From Nemophila menziesii (taxonomy: Eukaryota; Streptophyta; Magnoliopsida; Boraginales; Hydrophyllaceae): a stretch of DNA of 64,000 nt. The stretch covers positions 21,565,507-21,629,506 of the forward strand of contig JARWIR010000017.1 of NCBI GenBank assembly GCA_029959085.1. Reading direction: 5' to 3'. A program made the position numbers and the translations under genes. The notes under the pieces are model-generated. The model made no database searches and had not been told where the DNA came from. It was given only the letters and a program-made list of their open reading frames with translations. Of the stretch, positions 22,771 through 35,045 are shown piece after piece (positions within the stretch are counted from its first letter, which is position 1; the number at the start of each line of letters is the position of its first letter).

Positions 22771-25306
22771 GAGAGAGAAAAGAAGGGGTTTCAAGCTTAT
22801 AAAGAGATCTAATGCTTATTATTCCGAATTTATTAAACCTTAAACCTCTTTCTCTTCTCCAAAACTCTCCCGACTCCATTGAAGCTCATAAAAACCTTCA
22901 CCAATCATCAAAACACTACCCAATCACCATGAAAACACATCAAATCTATTCTCCACATCATTACAAAGATTCAACCACCCATATCATACCAAAACACCTT
23001 GAATCCAAGAATCAAAAGCTTAAATTTCAAAAATTCATCCTACAATTTCTTAAATCCATACGAATCCATGAAGAATCCATCTTACCCACATAGAGAATCA
23101 TCATCAAATCACCTTTCCTAACCCAATAAAGCTTGTACAACCAATAATCAAGAGTTTCAAATTTCAAGAGTGGTTAAAGCTTTGAGTTGGGGGTCAAGTG
23201 AGATGATTAAGAGAACATGAACATTATCTATTGTATGGGAGATGAAAGGTATTGGATTTAATTGAGAAGAAATCAAGTGAGAAAGTCCTAGTTCCAATTC
23301 AAAGGGTAAAAGAAGTCAAGAGAAGAGAGGTTAGCATGCTGTGTTGATTCAATGAGCAAAAAGATTCCAACTTTAGTGAAGAAGACAACACAACCTCGAC
23401 AAATCAAAGACCTTATACCCAAAGAAAAAGAGAAAGCTTCAAGGGCCCTGATAGCTTCTCCAAGGAAACAATTAAAGGAACTACCTTTTTCTTATAAGAA
23501 AGTATTTGAAGAAGAAGTTGAAGGAGAATACATGAAGATTCGTGGAGATTTGGAATGCTTGGGTTGTTTGTGAATTGTATTGTGTGAGGAGAAGAGGAAG
23601 ATGTGGCACAGTTGATCTATGAGGAGGTGATACGAATTTTCGATCTCTCCCATGACGTTATATAATGCAATATCCTATTATGATCACGTGTCCTGAACGA
23701 AAAGCGAATAAGAAGTTGGGTGAAGAAGATACATTAGAGTTAATCCGAGTATCGATAAGGCGAGGTAATAAGCCTCGAAGAGTATGTTTTCTTTCTTCCC
23801 TACCATTTCTTTATGTGCAATATGTATGCTAATTTTAAATTTTATTTTTCTTGAGTCTTTTTCGAGTCGTGGGGACACGGCTCATTTTTGAGTTGGGGGT
23901 GGGGATTCGTTGTCCTCATCTTCCTTTTTGTGTTTGTGCATAAAATTTAATTTTTTTGGGTTGAAATAGGCATAGAATATCTTTGAATTTACCTATTGAG
24001 CATGATTTAATTAAGTTAATGATAGTAGGTAGTATGTTTTTGAAAGATGTCATAAGTTTGTTTAGATGCATGCATGAAAACAGGAAATAAAAGATAGAAA
24101 AGTTAATGAACAATGCTAAGAAGTATGTTGAAACTTAGGGAAATTATTTGGTGTGTAGAACGTGAGGTTTAAAATTAGTTGAAAACCCGCTTATCTATGA
24201 ACTAATAGTGAAAAAGTAACGAAATCCGGTAGTTACAAAATGAATAAGGCAGTTCTTTCATGATAAAACACTTGAAGCCTTTTATACTTTCTCACCCTTT
24301 TATTTGATTTTTTATTTATCCGTCTTAGCCCCTCTGAGCCTTTCTAAAGCCTTTTATTGAAACACATTATAATCCATACCCCTAGTTTTAGGACTTATCC
24401 ATATGACCCGCACTCGAATCGCAAAACCTGAGACAACTCGTTTTAGAGCTTGAGTTTGGGGTGGTGGGTTTCATCATTAGGGAACATGGGGATTTGGGAA
24501 TGGTAATTGTGATTTTATTGATGATGAAAAGTAATTATTGTAACCCTTTGCCGGGGTAATAGTGAATGAAAAAGAAGCTACGAGCTAAATTTGCCAACAA
24601 GGGCATAAAAAAAAGAATATATATGAAAAAAAATAGTGTGATATCTCAACATCAAAAGAGAATCATAGCTATACAAAAGAAAAAATTGATGCGAAAAGAA
24701 AATATATATTCGGACCGACAAATTGGATTTTATATGATCAAAGGTTTTAATTGGGATTAATTGGGGATGCAAATCAAAAGCATCAATAAATTGGGTTGAG
24801 TGAGAACATCTTCGAGTGAAAACTCGAGCTCTAGGGCAATTCGTTGATGGCTAGTGAGGAGAGAGCCAAAAGCTCACTTTTCATTATCCAAATATACCAC
24901 ACCCGTCCTTAAGCCACATTATAACCAAAGACCTTAGGATTTCTAACTACTAGATGGAGAAACAATTGAGTTATTAGGTAGTAGGTAAGTGGACCATTGG
25001 ATGCTATATTAGGACCTATGAACAACCTATAGCCATTAACATGAACTAAGTTGTCACCCTCTCCTTCTGGCATTGCGAAATTAATCTTAACTTGAATTTA
25101 TGGATTGTTGATTACATGTATATTAAGCATATTTGTGCATTATTTCTTAAGCATGACTACATGAGACTTTTTAGATATTTTTCTCTAGGATCATTCATTG
25201 TGTTCTGTTCTTATTCTCCTCCTACTTCTTCTTCTTGTTTATATGACTACCCTACTGTTCTTTACTTTTATTGTATCGGGACGATACAACTTTGAGTTGG
25301 GGGTCT
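22771..25306 (+). other. 3' noncoding region of the nested Athila derivative
   Basis: About 2.5 kb without a convincing gene. A 73-aa ORF at 23352-23573 is Lys-rich and unrecognised. From 24080 onward it matches 3711-4907. It ends with the purine tract GAGTTGGGGGTCT at 25294-25306 that primes plus-strand DNA synthesis. Confidence 0.7.
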
Positions 25307-26813
25307 TGATGTCTCCTCATTTGTGATAATATAATATACTTCAAAGACATCATTTTAGGCTTATTTATTAGTTTATAGGTCGATCTTAGCTTAATTTAGT
25401 GTACTTTCCTATTCTGAGTCTTGATTTGTAGAATTATTATTTTTAGAGCATACTGGGTTTAATTGTTTATTTAGTGTGAAGCTTTAAAGATAATTATGGA
25501 GATTAATTAGAGTCCAAGTCAAAGACTACAAGATATGGAAAGAGATTTGCATGGTAATTGGAGATAAGGAAACAAAAGCTAAAAAGATGGAAAAGGAAAA
25601 GCTGCCTAAATCTGGGATTCTGCATACACGTCTAAAGATATGCATTTTTACCTAAGAAATAGGCCGATTTTGGTAATTCCCTTCTATAAGGTCAAGATAA
25701 TTCTGTTGCGAGTCTTTTGGTATCTTATGGAGCTCAAACCGACCAATAACGAAGAAGATATGCTCAAAACGGTCCAGCAGTGTTTATCTTTATTTCCATA
25801 CGAATTTGAGTTGGACTAGGAGTCCATTACTTTCCTTCTCCTTCAAGAAAACGAATTAGGTCTTCCTATAACCTATAAATACAGCCTCTTAACACTCTAA
25901 AATCATCCTTGGCCAGACCCTAAGGCCAAGAGGAAGCTGCAACACAAGAGAAGAAGTCTGGAAGGAGCTGTGCAACAACTACGTCTCCTTCAACCTCTTG
26001 TTTTGTAATTCTTTTCTCTTCTCTTCTTAGTATGAATTAATTCCTTTTAGTTTGAGTGTTTAGCATATATGTATGAACCCTAGTTTTGATTGACATCTAT
26101 CTAATTTGGGAACTTAATGTTTTAAATTGAATTATAGTTTTTATTCTCTGTTTATGTGTTTGGGTTTATATTCTGTGTTCTTGTGGAAGTGCACCCATAT
26201 AGAATTACCATCTAGTAATTAGGTCACCATTGACAACGGTGTTTAATTGCATGTTTAGCATATAACGTCTAGTATTAGGTTTGATCTGACAACCCAACCT
26301 AGCTAGATAATCACTATGGTTTAGTCCTTGTGACTATTGGCCAATTACAGGAAAAGTTTGCTTAGGAAGCCTTATTGACACAGGTAAATCCTATTTTAAA
26401 CTACCGATAGCGAATTGGGACCGATTAGGGAAATACTACATAATTTACCCTTACATGTTTAGAACGGCAAAACTAGTGGGGATTGCATGCTAATAACTCA
26501 AGCTAACTTTCATACTATCTTCTTTTCTTTTATTTATTTTCTGTCTTTAATTTAGTAGTTTAGTTTTCTTATTAAAAACCAAATAAATATTTGTCTATCT
26601 TCTCTTTCTATTTGCGTATTATCTTTTCTATCTTTCATATTTGCACTTGATAATTTGCATAAGTTCTCTCTAACTTTCGTCAGTCCCTGAGGAACGAATC
26701 TTCTTATCATTAAAACTTGCATACGTCTTGTAATACTTGCAATACCGTGTTAGTTTAGGGTGTGTATTTGCACTTATTTATATCATTATTTTATCACACC
26801 TTAGGCCACACCA
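25307..26813 (+). repeat. 3' LTR of the nested Athila derivative
   Basis: 1507 bp, TGATGTCTCC to CACACCA, followed directly by the target copy CCAAG. Confidence 0.95.
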
Positions 26814-29800
26814 CCAAGGACACCATCTCGGGGGTAGCTATTGGATCGCCACGTGAATGCATTCCATGAATCTATTATACAACAATAATAGTTAGTACTT
26901 TGATAATAAATATATAAGTTTTAAACCAATGCCTAAAATTACATACCTTTTCCAAAAACCATTCCTTAAACGTTCGACGATGCCTAATATCTATTTCCTC
27001 ACTCGTTCCCGTAAGTGTGGATTTGTGTTCACTATAATTGTAAATGAGTATAAATAAATTAATATATTTATAAATATATAAATAAATAAATATATAAATA
27101 TATTCATATAAATATAAATATAAAAGATAATAATATTTACTTACGTCATGTATGCTTCAAGTTCGTCGCAATTATGCAAAATATACCAACTTATGTGCTC
27201 CTTCTCCATATATGGTAAAGAAACATACTCTATCTTGCCAACTGGAGTGCATTGGGAATTGAAAATGGATAGCTCTTTTGTGACCGGCAGTGCTTCGTTG
27301 TATCTGCCTGGATCGTTGAACCTTGTTTTTCTTCACTAAGATATCTTGATATGAAATTCAACGTCTCTTCTGCAATGTAGCCCTCGGCTATTGAGCCCTC
27401 TGGTCTAGCCGGATTTCGAATATACTCTTTCAACTTTTTTAAATACCTTTCAAATGGGTACATCCACCACAATTGGACCGGGCCACCAAGCAATGCTTCA
27501 TCGTATAAGTGTATCACCAAGTGGATCATTATATCAAAAAAGGAGGGAGGTAAAATCATTTCTAGCCTACACATAAGTTCAACCACTTTCTTCTTTCCCG
27601 ATTCTAACTCTTTCCTGCTTAGATTTTTATTGCAAACGACTCTAAACACGTTCGCTAACCCAATAAACACATCACTAATCCCTTTGTCTTCAATAAGCCC
27701 GGGGAGACTAGCCACGAAAAGATATTGCATCATCACATGACAGTCGTGAGATTTCATGCCGATAATCTTTCCCGTATCAGTTTGAACATTGTTTCTCATA
27801 CTAGATGCGAAACCGTCGGGAAACTTCTGTGCCTTCAGCCAGTTAAGAAATATACTCCGCTTTTCCGTTGTTAAAGTGTACTTTCCCCGTTTCAATATTT
27901 GTTTACCATTTCTCTCAGTCAACCACAATTCTTTTCTAATCTTCAATTCCTTAAGATCCATTCTCGCTTTCACGTTATCTTTGTTAACTATCCCATCAAG
28001 ACCTATAACTGTACCGAGAAGAGCATCACACACGTTTTTCTCGCAATGCATAACATCAATGTTATATTTCAACAAGTTTTTGGACCAATAAGGTAAACGA
28101 TAGAAAATACTCTTTTTCTTCCAATTGAATCGCCGATTAACATCTTGCTTCACGATCTTTCCCCCAAAATCCTTGTGTTTTCCGGGAAACACAATGGGAA
28201 GCCCATCTAATTGTGTCTGAATATTTGCAGGACTATATTTCTTCGGTGGGCCCCTATAATCGGATTTCTTGTACAAAACATTTTCGCTTCTAAATCGATG
28301 TCCGGCAGGTAACCAACGTCTATGGTCAAAGTAAACAATCCCTTTGTTCACACTCAATGACGGAGTATGATCCATGCATTCGGGACAAGCTTTGTAACCT
28401 TGACCCGACCATCCCGAAGTGTATGACCTCGCGGGGAAATCATTGGTGGTAGACAACAAACAAACCTTCATCGTAAACTCTTATTTCTTGTGGGCATCAT
28501 ACGTAACGATCCCTTTATCCCACAACTCTTCCAACTCATCCATAACAGGACGAAGAAAGACATCCATGTCCTTACCGGGTGAACGGGGTCCCGGAATCAA
28601 CAAACAAAGCTAGAATGTGGTTTCCTTCATGCATACCCACGGGGGCAAGTTATATACGGTTAATATGACTGGCCACATGTTGTACGAGTTGTTCTGCATA
28701 GAGAAAGGACAAAACGCATCGATTACGAGACCCAGATATACGTTACGAGGTTCACTAGCAAACTCAGGGTGTAGCGCTGCAAATCTCTTCCAACTATCAC
28801 CATCAACCGGATGACGCAACACATCCGGATCGGCACTGTTACCGGTATGGTGCCAAATCATGTCTTCAGCGGTGTGCTTTGAAGCGTATAGTCGCTGTAA
28901 TCTAGGAGCAATCGAAAAGTATCGAAGCTTCTTATGCGGTACTTTGATACCCTTCTTTGGGTCCCATCTAGACTCGGTACAAACTGGACACTAATCGAGG
29001 TCTTTGTTTTCTTTGTAATAAATAACACAATCGTTCAAACAAACGTCGATGGTAATATACCCCATACCCAAACTTTTCAACTTCTTGTTGCATGCTTCAT
29101 AAGAATCGGGCAAATTGTGAGGTTTAGGCAAAATACGACCCAACAACTCCAATAGCTCGGTGAATGAGGTGTTAGTCCATTTGTTCTTTACTTTTACGTG
29201 CATTAGCTTGGCAATGAAATTCATCGAACTCATCGATTTACAACCAGGAAATAATTCTGTCTTCAATTCTTCGAACAATGTGTCAAAACTGCTTCGACTT
29301 GGAATATGTGCATCTCTCATCTCGGTGTCTCCCGGATGTCAACCAACATCGTAACTCTGTCTCACATCGTCATAAACATGCTGGATTTCATTTACTATAA
29401 TTGGATCTTTACTTGCAGGGGGTGTATGTGTTTGTAACTCTTCCTCACCGTGTTTTGTCCAAACCTTATAATCATGGTTTAATCCCTCTCTTAGAAGGTG
29501 GGCCATAACAACTTCGGTTTTTAATCGACAAAAATTATTACACTTCTTACACGGACAAGACAAGTAACCGGTATAACCTCTACTTTTCTTAGCAAAATCG
29601 ATAAATTTATAAACCCCAAAAATATATTCACCATCTAACACATTCGTCAATTCGATCCAACTCTTATCGATACTCATGTCCGAACTCGATGCCATCACTT
29701 AACAACAATTTGAGTAAACTATGCGACTACATTAATATAAAAAAATAAAATACATAATTATTACAACCCAATGAATAAAATGAATAAAAATTACAACACA

Positions 29801-30459
29801 ATAAACAAAATAAAAAAAATTACAAACTCATTGAATGAATAAAAATTACAAACCATTGAATGAATAAAAATTACAAACCATTAAATGAATAAATATTACA
29901 AACCATTAAATGAATGAATATATAAAAAAAGAACAAAGAATTAAATAAACAAGTAAAAATATATGAGCACAAAATATAAATTCACACAACACATGCATAA
30001 TCAACCAACAAATATTTAATTCATTAACCTAATCATATGTTATATCAACTTGCTAACATAATCAAATAAATAAAAAATTTAAAAAGCATGAAATTTAATG
30101 GAAATACCTTGAATTGGATGGATAAATTGAAGAGTGATGTTAATTCCCCACAAAGAAAGTTGTATTAATTCACCTAATCAAACCATATAGAAAGAATAAA
30201 ACACAATTAGAATTCAAAAAAAAAAAAAAAAGGTGAATTTCATGCAATTATTACCTTAAACTGTGTGATGAAAGATGATATTAATGGAGCCCCACCTTGA
30301 TTATTGAACCAAGAATGATGCAAGATGAAGTGGAGATGCAATTACAAATAAATAAAAAGGAATTTAGTTGTGTTTTTGGGAGAAAATCGGAGGATTTTTT
30401 GGGTGTTTTGTGTGTTTTGTGGGTTAAAAACCTGCTGTCTCCATTAAATAGGATTGAAG

Positions 30460-30743
30460 ATTAGCGACGAATTACGGGTCGTTGTTAAACAAAGACGTGT
30501 CGTCGCTAATCTTCAAAATAACGACGAAAACACGTGTCGCTAAGATAGCGACGACAGATCGGCAATTAAAAAAAATTCAAAAAAAAACAAACAAACAGCG
30601 ACGAAATACAATAAAATTACGAAGAATTCCTTTGTCGCTAATTAACGACGCCTGTTTCTTCGCTGGTAAGATTTTGTCGTCGCTAATTTCAAAAGATTAG
30701 CGGCGAATTACGGGTCATCGCTAAATTTTCGTGGGTAAACAGC
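30460..30743. repeat. Right subterminal repeats of the CACTA element
   Basis: An array of TAGCGACGA, TCGTCGCTA and close variants next to the right terminal repeat. It is the upstream region of the tnp2 gene and so doubles as promoter and transposase-complex binding region. Confidence 0.85.
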
Positions 30744-30761
30744 GCGAATCCAGTAGTGAAC

Positions 30762-31590
30762 GGTATTGTAGGGACAACATATGTTATATTCCCCATTAGT
30801 ATGTGAACTGGTAGGGTGAACGGAGGGTGGTTCAACGTTGATGGAGATGAAAGGTTTCCAATAAGTGTGATATAGATAGGATTTGGACAGATTTAGAAAT
30901 AACGGTTTTGACAGAAACAGAGACTGTGAAGATGATGGGTTGGTAGAGATTCAGAGTAAGAGGAGGATGTGTATTAGGCTTAGAAAGGTTCTACGAATCT
31001 ATAGGGAAATAAATGGGCATTGGAGGGAAGAGGAAATGAGGAAAAGACTCACCGGAAACGACATCACTTGTTGGCGATGGAATCTTACGAATACAGAGTA
31101 TGTGGAGGTCTTATTATTTGGGTCTTGCATGGGATGCAATGATATCAGATGACACGACATCGTTGATGACTTTGTCTATTGATCGAGCAAGGTGTAAAAG
31201 GGGAGATTTTGTGGTTACTTATGTTTTTATGGACAAGGTTATATTAACGGTGTCTATGAAGTTGTCTTAGAAAACTATTATGACGATGAGAGACGAATTG
31301 GGGTAATATGGGGCAAAATGGATTTAATATATGCATATTGGGCCTTTTGGTCCAGGTTAATACTCTTGGAATTTCTTATGCTTTGGGCTTATTAAATCGA
31401 AGTCGGGTTGGTGGCTCTCGAATGTAACATAATAGGAGGGTAGATCGTTAGATTGTGTTGGGATTTTAGGGCACAATTTGGAAGGGTGAGTAACTTTGTG
31501 CTTGGAAAAGAAAAATTTAAGAGGGGATTATGGTAGGAATAATTTTGGTACTTGGACAATAAAGACTTGACAAAAGTTTGTTTTTGTAGT
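30762..31590. other. Unassigned DNA right of the CACTA element
   Basis: This continues the sequence broken at 12912. The GC content is moderate and there are short ORFs (such as 30883-31152) without recognisable domains. I see no gene I can support. Confidence 0.4.
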
Positions 31591-31599
31591 TGTTATACA

Positions 31600-32066
31600 A
31601 ACTAGGCTCGGATTAACTCCAGGGAAGTTTGGTCCTATTTTTGCCTGATTTATATCAAAATGACCGCAGTGAAAAGATTTATCTTTACTATTTTTAAGTG
31701 TTCATCCAAATTCCCAGCCTTCGAAGTTATCTTCACTTTAGTGGATGTAGCTGCGGAATTTTAGATTTACATGGCAGCTTTTCCTTTCATATTTTTTCTC
31801 TACTTCCTTTCATCTCTTGATTACTTCCATATCTTCTTTCCTTATCTCCTTATAATTGATTTGGCATCTAATTATGTTCCATATATCTCAAGAGTTTCAC
31901 ATTAACACACAAACCAAACCATATAAGCTCTAAAAATAATAAATCATCAAATCAAGACAAGATTAAGAGATTATCTAATAACTGATAAAAATCTATAATT
32001 AATTTTCCAAATACACCTAAAATGATGTCTCCAATATATATTATTATATCACAAATAGAGAGACAT
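31600..32066 (-). repeat. Athila-type LTR fragment, minus strand
   Basis: It follows 57230-57675 closely (shared GTAGCTGC, ATTTCATATATC-like and AAATACACCTAAAATGATGTCTCCAA blocks in order) and ends with AGAGAGACATCA at 32066. The rest of the LTR is missing. Confidence 0.75.
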
Positions 32067-32660
32067 CAATTATCTGTACAGAAAGAACTTGGCAAGTCTC
32101 GTGAGCACAAAGAGGATTTGCATATCAATATCGAGGCAGTGATAGATGCCAAGTTTCTTACATTAGAGAATCAAATGAAACAATTCGATATGGCCATGAA
32201 GGAAGGATTCCAAAATAAACAGAAAGAACTGAAAGTTGTACAAGAATCCTTTGGGTGTTCTAATTGTGGTGTTAATGACCATGCTTGGGATGAGTGCCAA
32301 GGCAACCCAGAATCTTTGGCGTTCATATCCAATCGAGGAAAACATTATGTTGGTGGTCATGGCTACGCGTAACCTAATCTCAATCATCATGGATTCCAAT
32401 GGTCAAATCCTAATGAGGTGGAAAAATCAAGGAAATTATCAACAACCACCCCCCCAAAGGACAATATTTTCAACCAAGACATCAAAATCATTTCGAAGGA
32501 GGCCAGAAGCCCGTTCAAGGTGTTTATTCTAAGATTCTCGTTCAAAAAGCACTTCTCAAGTATCCACAAGAAGGTACCTCAAATGCTCTTGCACATTCAT
32601 GATGATGACTCAAGAGAATTTGAAGTCCAATCAAGTGGCATGGAAGTCCAACAATGAGAG
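32067..32660 (+). pseudogene. Athila-type gag fragment, plus strand
   Basis: In order: an acidic helix with KFLTLENQMKQFDMAMKEGF, then the zinc knuckle CSNCGVNDHAWDEC (C-x2-C-x4-H-x4-C) at about 32256-32297, and a region in shifting frames to 32657. It is the plus-strand counterpart of the gag at 880-1249. Its N- and C-terminal parts are missing and frames are broken. Confidence 0.75.
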
Positions 32661-32739
32661 AATAAATGAACACTATGCGGCAGTAGAAATGCTTGAAAAT
32701 CAAATATCTTAGATTGCACATACACTACGCAGTTTCATT

Positions 32740-33378
32740 TACATAACGGTTTAGCTCATATTGAAATACTAGAAACAAATAATTAAAACTAATAAATTCA
32801 TGTTTAAAACTAAAAAGTGAATTAAATTACTATAAAGAAATAGCTGAAAAAGACTTCAGATGATGTAGAATGGTGGAGTTGTTGTTGAAAGCCCGTTTTT
32901 ACTTATTATTGGACAGTTTGAGCCACTGTGGGAGAATTGCCATAACGTTTTTGTCTCAACTCTGAATTCACTTCCATCACTTCTTGCGACACTGACTTCA
33001 AAATATTTCCAAATCAAAAGGAATCAGGCCAAAATATTTTAAAAACTTTCCATGGTGATTGAAACAATTTACGTCAAACTTTTTAGTAATTATTCAAATG
33101 CCTCCAAACTGACTTTTTGCTCCATCTACGACGTGACTTGAGTGTGGAATTAACTTTCTTGACTCTTCCTATCATCTTGAGATTCCATGCCAACCATTTA
33201 CCTACACACTTAACACACGATTTGAGCACAAAAAACTCAAATAATAGTAATAAACTCAAAACAAACAAGAAAGTAAGGAACATCAGATACTAGGGAATAG
33301 TCCCTCTATTAGGTACACTAATCCCCCCAAAAATATGTCTCGTGATACGATTATTATATCACAAAAGACGACGCATCA
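32740..33378 (-). repeat. Athila-type LTR fragment, minus strand
   Basis: It resembles 2940-3710 (shared TGCCATAAC-like and CTGACTTC blocks) and ends GACGCATCA at 33378. A short plus-strand piece resembling 5566-5620 follows at 33490-33560. No gene. Confidence 0.55.
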
Positions 33379-33569
33379 CCTTGCCTTCAAAGCCTCCATA
33401 GAATTCATCAGAGAAAGAGCAAGTTAACTTGAAAAAGAAGCAATAGAAGCTGGAGCATCACAACCCCTCTTCTCAATCCTTTTCCTCCTATCATTAGGGT
33501 AATTTGTATTAGATTCTTAGCTTACCTATGTTTCTAATCCTTTCCCATAGCTTGTGTTTTCCATATGTA

Positions 33570-34608
33570 TAAGAGTAAATGCCATGTTTACCCCCTAGGG
33601 TTTGGCCCATTTGACAGTTTACCCCTCATAGTTTAAAGTGTGACTGGCTACCCCCTAATGTTTATTTTTGTGACTTGTTGCCCCCTGGTAACGTTTTTCG
33701 TCCAAAAACACCCCTAAGTGTCACGTGCCTGGCACATGCCCGCGTTTTAATATTTTTTTATTCGCAATTCGTTTTAATCAATTAATTAACTTAGTCTAAG
33801 TTTTTTACAAGGGCAAAATAAGTATTTATAAAATGCCTACACTATATACCCCAAAATAAAACAAATAAATTTAAACAACATCAAAACCAAAAAGAAAAGA
33901 ATTGGGCGGGGTTTGGTTTGGGGAAGAAGGCGAAGAACCCTAATTCCATATTTCATCAGCCACTGAACTTTAGCTCTGGTAGTATTCAATTGCGCCTTTT
34001 ACCTTATGGAGTAAGTGCGTTTATTTATTACCCATAAATCTTTGCTTGTTGGTTAAGATTTTTGAATCCGTAAATGTAGGGTTTTTGGGTATATTTATTA
34101 CTTTTTTAGATATCACGATTGAAGGGGGGATTTTGTTAGAAATAGGAGTAGTTTTTACGATATTTGGTTACCATATTGTTAGTGTATCGATCTTTGATCA
34201 TTATTTTTCCATTAATTGGTTCCTAACGTAAATGGTAAGTAATTTATTCTAAATTTATCGTGTCACAGAGAAATTCGCATTGAGGATTCACTTCGGTGGT
34301 TCTTTAATGAAGACAAGAGCTATTACCATGAAGTAAAGATTGAGTATGTAGGCGGTTGTCAATATGACAAATTTAGTACACCTGTACTTAGGAAGACTGT
34401 TTCGAAGTTAGGTTTAAAAGGTATCTTGGAGTACTACTATTTTAAAGTGGGGGAAAAACTACCTGATGGTCTAGTGTGTTTGGATAGTGACGATAAATGT
34501 ATGGAGATGTGTAGCATTGGAGAGAACAACGTAACTGCTGACCTATTTGTTGTTCGTAAACCAGTAATACATGAAGACCACTGGTGTCTCCTAGTGTGTT
34601 TTAAATAA
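33570..34608 (+). mobile_element. MULE (Mutator-like) transposon, 5' fragment
   Basis: The left part opens GTAAATGCCATGTTTACCCC, typical of MULE-type ends. From 34265 a coding stretch reads IRIEDSLRWFFNED, KIEYVGGCQYDKFSTP, ILEYYYFKVGEKLPDGL and DDKCMEMC, which fits the PB1-like N-terminal domain of MuDR transposases. It stops at 34608 and the zinc-finger and DDE parts are absent. An intron may lie before 34265. Truncated and inactive. Confidence 0.6.
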
Positions 34609-34611
34609 ACA

Positions 34612-35045
34612 CAACTAATAAGGCAAGACACGTACCGCAAGTGTACGGGTCGTCCTAGTAATATCCGGTAAACGGGATTTCGATCTCAGGGACGGATTAG
34701 GTATGATTAGAGTGTTATGCAATAATTGGAAATAGTTGCTTGAATGAAAATTAAAAGTAAAGAAATAGATTTTTATTTTGTTTTTGATTAAAGGACTAAA
34801 GTGCAATGAAAGTAAATATTAAACTAAAATTAAAACTAATGTAAGAAAGTAAATATGAAGAGACTAAAAGATGAGAGAATAGTACTTGAGTCACGCTAGG
34901 TTTCACCAAAATAAACTTAATCAATGCTTCTTCTAAGGGACAAACTAGTAACCAGTAATAGTCGGGATTCTAGATTCTCCTAACCCCCGTCAGGGTGGAC
35001 TTAGGAGCTATTAATGGAAGAACTCAGCTAACATACATCATATTA
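34612..35045 (-). repeat. LTR-derived fragment, minus strand
   Basis: Contains CACGTACCGCAAGTGTACGG and GTAATATCCGGTAAACGGGA, common near plant Ty3/gypsy LTR ends, and a block with GATTCTCCTAACCCCCGTCAGGGTGGACTTAG that resembles 56565-56600. No coding sequence. Confidence 0.5.

Larger units (their letters stand above)
19328..26813 (+). mobile_element. Complete non-autonomous Athila-type LTR retrotransposon (7.5 kb) nested in CACTA tnp2
   Basis: LTRs at 19328-20835 and 25307-26813 differ at about 24 sites by eye (about 1.6%). The element is flanked by CCAAG at 19323-19327 and 26814-26818. A primer binding site (20842-20860) and purine tract (25294-25306) are in place. The 4.5-kb interior keeps a gag ORF (21020-22177) and the 3' noncoding region, but has no protease, reverse transcriptase or integrase. 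It is therefore a deletion derivative that must borrow enzymes from a full element. The low LTR divergence indicates a recent insertion. Confidence 0.95.
18638..29698 (-). pseudogene. CACTA tnp2 transposase, broken by stops, frameshifts and an LTR insertion
   Basis: The transposase starts at 29698 with an N-terminal transposase-associated domain (about 29450-29698, with CPCKKCNNF), continues through the tnp2 core (WSGQGYKACPEC, then the DUF4218 block HLVIHLYDEALLGGPV) to about 27335, then small exons 27031-26947 and 26871 onward. The reading frame then jumps the inserted retrotransposon and resumes exactly at 19322 (SLA-NMFYGSVHKYD), giving the DUF4216 region VVNGVKWV. The main frame from 29698 has four stops (TGA 29339-29341, TAG 28991-28993, TAG 28610-28612, TAA 28481-28483) but no shift until about 27335, where an A-run length change moves the frame. 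A second shift near 18770 separates an acidic C-terminal tail ending at 18638. It would cut and join transposon ends in the nucleus, but this copy is inactive. Confidence 0.85.
12916..30758 (-). mobile_element. CACTA (En/Spm) transposon, 17.8 kb, with nested retrotransposon
   Basis: The left end is CACTACTGGATTCGC (12916-12930) and the right end is its exact reverse complement (30744-30758). Both are flanked by the 3-bp duplication AAC (12913-12915, 30759-30761). Subterminal DNA at both ends is packed with TTAGCGACGA-type motifs in both orientations. Genes run on the minus strand: a tnp2 transposase (29698 to 18638) and a tnpA-like gene (15247 to 13609). Removing the nested LTR element and one target copy leaves about 10.35 kb, normal for an autonomous CACTA. 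Premature stops in tnp2 mean this copy can move only if helped in trans. Confidence 0.95.
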
